From Desulfoplanes sp. (GTDB taxonomy: Bacteria; Desulfobacterota; Desulfovibrionia; Desulfovibrionales; Desulfomicrobiaceae), in assembly GCA_028708105.1 (NCBI GenBank), contig JAQVZR010000032.1, positions 1 through 10,377 on the forward strand: a stretch of DNA of 10,377 bases. Direction: 5' to 3'. Positions 1-5,417 of this stretch are shown here, piece by piece. The position numbers and the translations under genes were made by a program. Below the pieces are notes generated by a model. It had not been told where the DNA came from and searched no databases. It saw nothing but the letters and a program-made list of their open reading frames with translations. Position 1 is the stretch's first letter. Every line of letters starts with the position of its first letter.

Positions 1-1
1 A

Positions 2-61
2 TTTGAGGCTGCAGCACACCTTCGTGACCAGATTGCAGGATTGAAAAAGCAGAGAGCATAG
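2..61 (+). CDS. uvrB: UvrB C-terminal end (UVR motif), partial
   Basis: Only the last 19 codons and the TAG stop are in the window. They read FEAAAHLRDQIAGLKKQRA, which matches the UVR motif (helical hairpin, F-E-x-A-A-x-L-R-D-x-I-x-x-L) found at the extreme C-terminus of UvrB, where it contacts UvrC during nucleotide excision repair. The motif ends about nine residues before the stop, as is usual for UvrB. UvrC and McsA-type proteins also carry a UVR motif, but it is internal or placed differently there, so UvrB is the best reading. The rest of the gene lies to the left of the window. Confidence 0.7.
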   Translation, partial: FEAAAHLRDQIAGLKKQRA

Positions 62-116
62 TCTGTCCATTGTAGCTGTACATGATATGCATTTGAATGT
101 TCACGTTGAGAAACCT

Positions 117-1208
117 ATGCCTAAACGATCTTTTACCACCTTGTATTATCAGCTCAAACTCCGGTACGGAAGCTTCCTGCCTTTTGTGATGGGTTGTTGT
201 AGTTTTTTATTTGTTTTTTTGTATGGACTTTTTATTTATATGTATGTTGAGGGGTGGGGATTCCTGGATAGTTTTTATCAGGTTGTCATCACCCTCTCCA
301 CCGTGGGCTTTACCGAGACCCATGAACTTTCGGAAACCGGGCGGATGCTGACTTCCAGCCTTATTCTTCTGGGGGTTGGAACCTTTGCTTATCTGGTGGG
401 GACCTTTACGCAGTTTCTGGTGGAAGGAAAGATCCAGGATATTTGGGGAAAACGTAAGATGCAAAAAGTCATCGATACCTTGAAAGATCATTTTATCGTC
501 TGTGGATATGGCAGGATCGGGAGCGTCGTGGTCCGGGAAATTAAGAACGACGGGCTGCCTGTGGTCGTCATTGAAAATAATCCTCAATATGTGGAGATGC
601 TTAAAAATCAGCAAATTCTTGTTATTGAGGGGGATGCTACAGAAGACGAAGTCCTCTTTGCTGCAGGATTAACGCGGGCCAAGGGGCTTATCGCCAGCCT
701 GACCCAGGTGGCTGAAAATGTATATATTACCCTGACTGCCCGTCAGAGCTGTCCCGGGATCTATATTGTTGCCCGTGCAGATAAGGAAAGTTCGGTGCAA
801 AAACTCCTGAAGGCCGGAGCAAACAAGGCGCTGACTCCGCATATGATCGGTGGTATGCGTATGGCCCAAATGGTCCTGCGGCCAAAGGTCACGGATTTTC
901 TTGAACTGGCCCACCAGGGAGAGGACCTCCTGATGGAGGAAATCCAGATCCAGGAGGGATCAGAGTTGATCGGCAAGGACCTCATTTCCTCGGGAATCCG
1001 TCCCCGGTTCAACCTGATCATCATCGCCATAGGCAAGGAATCCGGGGCAATGATCTTTAATCCTGGTGCAACGGAAGTACTTGAACTGGGGGATGTTCTC
1101 GTGGCTGTGGGCAAGCACATAAGTTTTGAGCAGCTGGAGAGCATTGCCTGCGGATGTAATGGGGTGAAGGATACGCATGAGACACTGGCCCCTCCGGTGA
1201 GAGAATAG
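117..1208 (+). CDS. Two-TM potassium channel with RCK (TrkA-N/TrkA-C) domains
   Basis: This is a Kch/MthK-type potassium channel subunit of the inner membrane, expected to form tetramers gated by ligand binding to the cytoplasmic RCK ring. Positions are counted from the upstream in-frame ATG at 87. TM1 is about 30-52, the pore helix and filter 60-76, and TM2 about 88-110. An RCK_N Rossmann domain starts at HFIVCGYGRIG (135-145), with the nucleotide-binding acidic residue E163 at the end of strand 2 (VVVIENN). An RCK_C (TrkA_C) domain covers about 275-345, and a short tail contains CGC. The filter reads TVGFT (72-76) instead of TVGYG, so the second glycine is missing. I prefer the ATG at 117, which has a weak GAG upstream and gives a normal basic N-terminus. 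The ATG at 87 adds ten residues and has no Shine-Dalgarno. The gene follows uvrB closely and may be read through from it. Confidence 0.88.
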   Translation: MPKRSFTTLYYQLKLRYGSFLPFVMGCCSFLFVFLYGLFIYMYVEGWGFLDSFYQVVITLSTVGFTETHELSETGRMLTSSLILLGVGTFAYLVGTFTQFLVEGKIQDIWGKRKMQKVIDTLKDHFIVCGYGRIGSVVVREIKNDGLPVVVIENNPQYVEMLKNQQILVIEGDATEDEVLFAAGLTRAKGLIASLTQVAENVYITLTARQSCPGIYIVARADKESSVQKLLKAGANKALTPHMIGGMRMAQMVLRPKVTDFLELAHQGEDLLMEEIQIQEGSELIGKDLISSGIRPRFNLIIIAIGKESGAMIFNPGATEVLELGDVLVAVGKHISFEQLESIACGCNGVKDTHETLAPPVRE

Positions 1209-1325
1209 GAAAAATGGTTTTTGTCCGGGGAAGAGGCAGGTAGGGCCCCGTGCAGATCATTGTCCAGGAAGTTCACTCAGCTTTTGTGGTATTGAGATAA
1301 CCGTTATGGAGAGGAGGATATCCGT

Positions 1326-2291
1326 ATGGCACGCAGCACGCAACTTCCCTCCCGTATACGCCGGGTTGTGGACCGGGGCCGTGTCGGGTTGCAGTTTTTT
1401 TTGCCCCTGAAGTGGTGGTTTGTTGCTGTGATCCAGGGATTCCAACAAGATAATTGCCTTTTTCGGGGATCGGCGCTGACCTATGTTACCTCGCTGGCCA
1501 TCGTTCCCTTTTTCGCCGTGGCTTTTTCCGTGTCCAAGGGGCTCGGTTTCCAGAATTCTGTGTATATCCAGAAATTTTTGCTCAGGGTTTTTGCCCAGAA
1601 TGGCGAGCTTGTGGACCAGGTTATCCAATATATTAATAATACCAATGTGGCCACCCTGGGTATGCTTGGGGTGGCTTTTATTATTGTAACGGTTTTTTTG
1701 TTGTTCAATAATATTGAAACGTCCTTCAATGTTATCTGGGGGGTCAAGGCCGGCAGGACCCCTGTCCGAAAATTTACGGATTATCTGGCTCTGATCCTGA
1801 TCTGTCCTTTTCTGGTGATCGCTTCTTTCAGTATAACCGCATATCTGCAAAAATCACATATTCTGGAGCAGGTTATGGGCGCGCCTTTTTTGCCGGGGCT
1901 GCGCGTTTTTGTCCTTGGTTTTTTTCTACCACTCCTTCCTGTGGTCTTGGGACTTTTTGTGATTTATACCGTGATTCCCAATGTCAGGGTGAAAATCCGC
2001 AGTGCCAGTGCCGGGGCTCTGATCGCCAGTATCCTGCTACAGGTCACCCAATGGTATTTTGTCCGTCAATCCATGGGGGGGCACAACTATAACGCCATTT
2101 ATGGCAGCTTCGCTCAGGTTCCTCTGGCGTTTTTACTGATGTATTGGAGCTGGGTGGTGGTCCTTTTTGGTGCAGAAGTAAGCTATGCCGTGCAGAATTT
2201 TAAAAAAGCTCTAAATCCGGCATCGGGAAGTTTGGTGCAGGGGAGGGTATGCCTGCGGAAACACGCCTCAAGATCGGATTGGAACTGCTGA
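1326..2291 (+). CDS. YihY/BrkB-family inner membrane protein (probably truncated by frameshift)
   Basis: This is a polytopic inner-membrane protein of the YihY/virulence factor BrkB family, formerly mis-annotated as ribonuclease BN. Its molecular function is not established. The start is well supported by GGAGAGGAGG six to eight bases before the ATG. About six hydrophobic segments are visible (near 50-70, 110-130, 152-175, 195-215, 225-245, 263-285). The family hallmark lies near the end: YNAIYGSFAQVPLAFL (255-270), then SW and FGAEVSYA (281-288). After NFKK (291-294) the sequence stops resembling the family and ends in 27 low-information residues rich in R, S and C. Many relatives continue with a winged-helix domain, which here lies in the overlapping -1 frame (next entry). 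A re-fused protein would be about 446 aa. The 117-bp gap upstream shows no strong promoter. Confidence 0.87.
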   Translation: MARSTQLPSRIRRVVDRGRVGLQFFLPLKWWFVAVIQGFQQDNCLFRGSALTYVTSLAIVPFFAVAFSVSKGLGFQNSVYIQKFLLRVFAQNGELVDQVIQYINNTNVATLGMLGVAFIIVTVFLLFNNIETSFNVIWGVKAGRTPVRKFTDYLALILICPFLVIASFSITAYLQKSHILEQVMGAPFLPGLRVFVLGFFLPLLPVVLGLFVIYTVIPNVRVKIRSASAGALIASILLQVTQWYFVRQSMGGHNYNAIYGSFAQVPLAFLLMYWSWVVVLFGAEVSYAVQNFKKALNPASGSLVQGRVCLRKHASRSDWNC

Positions 2292-2668
2292 TAATTATGA
2301 CCCGAAGGGCGCGGTCAGGGCATGCACCTCTTGAAAGCAGTACCCTGGCCCAAAAGCTTCGGGTCCCCCTCAAAGATGTCAACAAGGTCTTGGATGAGCT
2401 CGTGGCCCTGGGGTTTGTGGCCCAGATATGTCAGGATGAAAGCATGGGCTATGGCCTGTATCGCCTTCCCCAGGCCCTGCGTCTTATGGATATCGTCAAA
2501 GCCCTTATGCGTTGCAGCCGTTGCCCCGAGAAACGAGAAAAAAGTGAGGACAGCGCGTTGGTCAGCCATGTGCTGGAAGCCTTTTATCGCTCAGCGTCAC
2601 AGAGCCCGGAGAATATGACCTTGGAAGAATTTGCGGAAGTAGAGGGGGGCATGGGTGATGCAGAATAA
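2249..2668 (+). CDS. Rrf2-like winged-helix domain ORF, likely detached YihY C-terminus
   Basis: The 139-aa product has a winged helix-turn-helix: a first helix (LKIGLELLIIMTRR), HTH helices at about 30-57 (LAQKLRVPLKDVNKVLDELV), a wing with GYGLYRLP (67-74), then LRLMDIVKAL (77-86) and a C-terminal helix. This layout matches Rrf2-type regulators and equally the C-terminal domain of long YihY/BrkB proteins. Only one CxxC (C89, C92) plus C61 is present, not the usual spaced three-Cys Fe-S ligand set of IscR/NsrR, so an iron-sulfur sensor is doubtful. It overlaps the YihY ORF by 43 bp in the -1 frame. The purine-rich GGGGAGGG before the ATG sits only about two bases away, too close for a good ribosome site. 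The frame is open back to 2204. I infer a broken or recoded fusion gene; a separate coupled regulator is the alternative. Confidence 0.65.
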   Translation: MPAETRLKIGLELLIIMTRRARSGHAPLESSTLAQKLRVPLKDVNKVLDELVALGFVAQICQDESMGYGLYRLPQALRLMDIVKALMRCSRCPEKREKSEDSALVSHVLEAFYRSASQSPENMTLEEFAEVEGGMGDAE

Positions 2669-2678
2669 GAATTGAGGG

Positions 2679-2697
2679 ATGGGTTCCGGCAACCCAT
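2679..2697 (+). terminator. Weak hairpin just after the winged-helix ORF
   Basis: ATGGGTT-CCGGC-AACCCAT forms a perfect 7-bp stem with a 5-nt loop, starting 10 bases after the TAA stop. No T-run follows, so it is at best a weak or Rho-assisted 3' end, or an mRNA-stabilising hairpin. Confidence 0.3.
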
Positions 2698-2908
2698 AGT
2701 GAACAATGATATTACATGAAAGAGGAAATGGCTGGTAATACGACCCGCCCCTAGTGTCGTATGGATTGAATGTCGTATAGATGATCCAGCTCATATGCTG
2801 TTTTATCTTGGGAACGCTGTAGCTGCTCGACAACGTGCTTCTGAATTGGCAACAAACCAAGAAAAAAAGTGTTCGAAATGCAAGGGGAGGATAGTATCTG
2901 TTCCTGTG

Positions 2909-2942
2909 CTGGGAAGGCCGACCCGACGGTCGGCCTTCCCAG
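2909..2942. repeat. GC-rich 15-bp-stem palindrome, REP-like
   Basis: The arm CTGGGAAGGCCGACC (2909-2923) pairs perfectly with GGTCGGCCTTCCCAG (2928-2942) around the 4-nt loop CGAC. The stem is very GC-rich compared with its AT-richer flanks, and no T-run follows on either strand, which argues against an intrinsic terminator. Its place between two convergent genes and its form suit a dispersed REP-type palindrome or a tiny mobile hairpin element. Copy number in the genome cannot be judged from one window. Confidence 0.6.
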
Positions 2943-3073
2943 GAAATACGGATTGCATTTCCAAGGGCTGTCTCAATGCTACATATTTGCGACACGTTGA
3001 ACCTGAGAAGACACTCGCACCGTCCTAGCTCAAGGAGAGGGTTCCCTCTATGGGGTACATAGGGCGGATAAAC

Positions 3074-3868
3074 CTATTTTTCTTTCTGTTTAACCTCATC
3101 CCAGAGCACATCCATTTCCTGCAGGCTCATCTCAGAAATATCCAGGCCCTTTTCAACCGCCAGGTCTTCCAGTTTTTCGAATCGGCTCAGAAATTTGTTG
3201 TTCGCTGTACTCAGGCAGGTATTGGCCTTGAGGTTGTGTCTGCGCGCATATTCCGTGAGGCTGAAGAGATAATCGCCAAATTCTTCTTCCATCTTTTTGG
3301 GGTCATTCTGCCGTTTGGCCTCCAGCCATTCCTGCCACTCTTCCTGCAATTTGGCTTCCTGATCCGTGTCCTTATCCCAGGTGAATCCGACTCTGGCAGC
3401 CTTGGCGTTGATCCTGTATGCCCGCAGCAGAGGGGGGAGAGAGCGGGGCAGGGAGGAAAAGACTTTTTTGTTTTCTTGCTGTTTCTCGGCTTTTTCTTCT
3501 TTTTTGATTTTTTCCCAGGTGGTGTACAGTTCGCCTATATCGGTGATGTTCTGGTCGCCAAAAACGTGGGGATGCCGACGGATCATTTTTGTAGCATTTT
3601 CTTCCCAGACCTGATCCAGGGAGAATAGTTCATGGTTGGTATACCAGTGCCCGATAAAAAGGAGCAGAAAAAAGACATCTCCCATTTCTTCACGGATTTC
3701 CGAGGTATCATCGGACCGGATTGCTTCGACCAGTTCAAAACATTCTTCAATTAGGTAGTCACACAACGATGCGGGGTTTTGTTTTTTATCCCAGGGGCAA
3801 CCGGCAGGGGCTACCAGCCTGTCGATGACATCCAGGACGGACTGCAGAGCTACATTGTTAATTTTCAC
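3074..3868 (-). CDS. mazG: MazG nucleoside triphosphate pyrophosphohydrolase
   Basis: MazG hydrolyses (d)NTPs to NMP and pyrophosphate in the cytoplasm. It cleans the nucleotide pool and in E. coli is linked to stress and (p)ppGpp control. The 264-aa protein is almost exactly the length of E. coli MazG and shows both tandem MazG domains. Domain 1 has GCPWD (23-27), EECFE (41-45) and EEMGD (60-64), the EExxE...ExxD Mg2+ site, then RRHPHVFGD (97-105). Domain 2 has EEWQE (176-180) and EEFGD (195-199), followed by NNKFLSRFEKLE (223-234). A charged KKEEKAEKQQ linker lies between them. I chose the GTG at 3868: it has AGGAAA upstream, the protein then begins VKINNVALQSVLDVIDRLV, as the family does, and it overlaps the end of cvpA by 11 bp. 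A longer frame from an ATG at 3985 would only add out-of-frame cvpA sequence. The stop is TAG. Confidence 0.95.
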   Translation of the reverse strand: MKINNVALQSVLDVIDRLVAPAGCPWDKKQNPASLCDYLIEECFELVEAIRSDDTSEIREEMGDVFFLLLFIGHWYTNHELFSLDQVWEENATKMIRRHPHVFGDQNITDIGELYTTWEKIKKEEKAEKQQENKKVFSSLPRSLPPLLRAYRINAKAARVGFTWDKDTDQEAKLQEEWQEWLEAKRQNDPKKMEEEFGDYLFSLTEYARRHNLKANTCLSTANNKFLSRFEKLEDLAVEKGLDISEMSLQEMDVLWDEVKQKEK

Positions 3869-4427
3869 GTAATTTTTCCTGTTTTTCCTTGAGTTTTTCC
3901 ATCCAGTCGGCGTGCCATAATTGTTTGAGCGAAGAACTTTTGGCGTGGAATTGGTCCTGCATGTCTTCGGGAAGAAATTGGGCAATGGCCTGGTTAACAG
4001 TGTTGATATAGGGGGCTATAACGGAGGTTTTGAGCAAAGGTGCCTTGGTCGAGAGGAAGGTTGTCAGAACGACAAGAATGATGCTGCACAGAAGCAAACC
4101 TTTTAAAAATCCGAGTCCACCGCCACCTACCCGATCAAGCCAGCCCAGCATGATCATTTTTAGAAACTGTTTGAGCAGGGTTGCCACAATAAAGACGCAG
4201 ATCATGGTTCCAAAAAAGATTGCCAGGTAGGATACCGTCTGGGCATAAGCTTTGGTTTCAATGAATCGCTGCACATAGGGCAGCATCTGGTCATGATAGG
4301 TATTGGCCAGAAAAAAACTTAGCACCAGGCCAAGGATAGATGCTATTTCCCGCATCAGCCCACGGAATATGCCACGTATGAACAGGATGCCTAGAATTAT
4401 AAGAAAAATGATATCAAGCGTGTTCAT
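3858..4427 (-). CDS. cvpA: CvpA-family inner membrane protein
   Basis: The 189-aa product is a CvpA (colicin V production) family membrane protein. Relatives are needed for colicin V export in E. coli and for envelope tolerance to bile or deoxycholate in enterobacteria; the biochemical role is unknown. Four hydrophobic segments are visible (about 4-19, 27-42, 62-85, 100-124). The family signature FRGLMREIASILG (21-33) and the glycine-rich LDRVGGGGLGFLKG (97-110) are clear. The C-terminal 60 residues are polar, ending in a lysine/glutamate-rich helix. The start is firm, since GGAGGT precedes the ATG by about five bases. The gene forms an overlapping pair with mazG, whose GTG start lies within the last codons here, implying translational coupling. 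The 5' leader contains a 7-bp hairpin and a tandem 9-bp repeat. Confidence 0.92.
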   Translation of the reverse strand: MNTLDIIFLIILGILFIRGIFRGLMREIASILGLVLSFFLANTYHDQMLPYVQRFIETKAYAQTVSYLAIFFGTMICVFIVATLLKQFLKMIMLGWLDRVGGGGLGFLKGLLLCSIILVVLTTFLSTKAPLLKTSVIAPYINTVNQAIAQFLPEDMQDQFHAKSSSLKQLWHADWMEKLKEKQEKLREN

Positions 4428-4971
4428 GGGTACCTCCGGAATCGCTGGATTGGTGTATGCTGAAATATTTTTTCAGGCTTTTCAGGCACTGGAAAAGCAT
4501 GATCCGTAGTCATTTCCTGATAAAAAGTACAGTAACTATTCCCCCGCGGAAAGAACGTTCCGTATCTCCATGTCCAGCCCAAAAAAACTGAGATGGGTGC
4601 TCGGTACTTTTTTTCCCAGGGGAGCCTGACGGGACATACTCCGTACCGTAAGTCTAGGGACTCCACCTTGACAGCCCTGTTGTGAGCATTTACTTGAGAA
4701 ATTCGTTTTTGCCCATGAAAATTATTCATAGCTGTTGAGAACAGGGTGTTGTTGTCGGATCTTTTTTCCTTCTTTCCCCTGGAAGAGATCTGCATGGCAC
4801 CGGCGTGTTTTTTACGCAGTGCGTTTGATATACACAGCAAGAACGATTTTTCCATAATGATGCCAGGATGCTGTAGCTATTCAAGGCGCTATTTTTTTAT
4901 AGAAAATATCCGCATGCCAGCGACACGTTGCACTACATCATAAAAAACTTTTTGTGAACCAAGGAGAAAAA
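4428..4971. other. 544-bp region between divergent cvpA and Sm-like genes
   Basis: No gene or known RNA is recognised. On the cvpA side there is a tandem repeat TTTTCAGGC (4470-4478, 4479-4487) and a hairpin GCTTTTC-aggcactg-GAAAAGC (4477-4498). Further up, CGGTAC (4602-4607) and GTACCG (4643-4648) can close a loop containing CAGG-ggag-CCTG, a possible structured leader. CCCTGTT (4675-4681) and AACAGGG (4740-4746) are also complementary. On the + strand a weak sigma-70-like pair TTGAGA (4694) and GAAAAT (4717), 17 bp apart, could serve the Sm-like gene, though it is about 250 bp away. A - strand frame at 4855-4424 overlaps the cvpA ATG as ATGA but lacks a ribosome site and has atypical codon use. 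Confidence 0.4.
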
Positions 4972-5319
4972 ATGGCCCTTGATATTCGTTTGGTAAAACT
5001 GGTTAATGGTGATATGGTCATCGGCAAATGGGATCTTGAAAATCGCAAAATCCAGGACCCCGCTATTCTGCAGACCGTTCCCACGGCCCAGGGCGAGATG
5101 CAGATGATGCTTTTGCCCTATGGTTATCCCTTTGACAACGACATCGATGGCGAAATTTCCATTGATCATGTCATCTACGAGTATAAATCCGTTCCCGAAG
5201 AATTAAAGACAAAATATCTTGAGGCCTCAAGCAATTTGACTATTTCTTCAGCCAGCGATTTGAGAAATCTTGAGAACTTTGGCAATGGTTCAGGAATCAG
5301 CGATTTACTGAGAAAATAA
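4972..5319 (+). CDS. Small Sm-like (LSm-type) domain protein
   Basis: The 115-aa protein starts at the ATG at 4972, with AAGGAG (4961-4966) at good spacing. A GTG at 4954 would place that Shine-Dalgarno inside the gene, so it is unlikely. The N-terminal ~75 residues read as a small beta-barrel: IRLVKLVNGDMVIGKWDLEN (5-24) carries the NG turn typical of the Sm1 motif, followed by IQDPAILQTVP (27-37), EMQMMLLPYGYPFD (42-55) and EISIDHVIYEYKSVPEELKTKY (61-82). The pattern (NG-I/V-G, DP-x-x-L, MxLxPY, I-x-x-x-V, P-x-E-L-x-x-x-Y) resembles the Sm-like proteins seen in cyanophages and in scattered delta-proteobacteria. The C-terminal 30 residues are serine/asparagine-rich and probably flexible. RNA binding is an inference from the fold, not seen. 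The gene is monocistronic, with its own terminator. Confidence 0.75.
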   Translation: MALDIRLVKLVNGDMVIGKWDLENRKIQDPAILQTVPTAQGEMQMMLLPYGYPFDNDIDGEISIDHVIYEYKSVPEELKTKYLEASSNLTISSASDLRNLENFGNGSGISDLLRK

Positions 5320-5350
5320 TCATTTTTTTCCATAGTGACTGTGAAGATCC

Positions 5351-5397
5351 AAGGCACAAAGGCGCAGGCCATGCCCTTTGTGCCTTTCATTTTTTTT
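5351..5397 (+). terminator. Rho-independent terminator of the Sm-like gene
   Basis: AAGGCACAAAGG (5351-5362) pairs perfectly with CCTTTGTGCCTT (5375-5386). An inner GCA/TGC pairing is possible in the loop, and eight T (5390-5397) follow shortly after. It lies 31 bases after the TAA stop of the Sm-like gene and only 20 bases before the next start codon, so the downstream radical SAM gene needs read-through or a promoter overlapping this hairpin. Confidence 0.9.
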
Positions 5398-5417
5398 GGA
5401 GTCTCTTCCCCTAACCA

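Larger units (their letters stand above)
2669..3073. other. 405-bp intergenic stretch between convergent genes
   Basis: No convincing gene is seen. The stretch contains the hairpin at 2679-2697, a repeated TGTCGTAT (2755-2762 and 2771-2778) with an inverted ATACGAC at 2738-2744, the large palindrome at 2909-2942, and a tiny inverted repeat AGAGGG-TT-CCCTCT near 3035-3050. An open frame from 2720 to 3028 (ATG at 2795) encodes a short peptide with one CxxC (KCSKCKG). It has no ribosome site, and its second half is the palindrome read as codons, so it is probably not a gene, though it could be the remnant of one. No T-rich terminator for mazG is visible on the - strand. Confidence 0.5.

Noticed and set aside
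207..614. Long - strand open frame opposite the potassium channel
   Set aside because: It is antisense to a clearly coding RCK/pore region, shows no domain and has no ribosome site; other antisense frames inside the channel, YihY and radical SAM genes are the same kind of shadow.
1322..1346. Sigma-54-like TGGCAC at the YihY start
   Set aside because: The matching -12 TTGC is absent at the required spacing, and the site overlaps the start codon.
2738..2778. TGTCGTAT repeats as an att site or transposon end
   Set aside because: There are only two short direct copies and a 7-bp inverted partner, with no adjacent integrase or transposase, so chance is more likely.
3050..3628. 192-aa + strand frame rich in F and L opposite mazG
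   Set aside because: It is the antisense of the MazG motifs, and its phenylalanine richness comes from the lysine/glutamate codons of mazG.
3869..3985. N-terminal extension of MazG from an ATG at 3985
   Set aside because: The extra 39 residues are cvpA read in another frame and do not resemble MazG; the GTG at 3868 gives the normal family length and has a Shine-Dalgarno.
4580..4690. Possible 6S, tmRNA, SRP or RNase P RNA
   Set aside because: Some GC-rich paired segments exist, but none of the conserved cores (for example GGAAGGAAGCAGC of SRP RNA or the T-arm of tmRNA) is present on either strand.
4424..4855. 143-aa - strand frame ending in an ATGA overlap with cvpA
   Set aside because: The overlap is suggestive, but there is no ribosome site, many rare arginine/glycine codons, an aromatic/Cys/His-rich composition and no recognisable domain. 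A homologue search would settle it.
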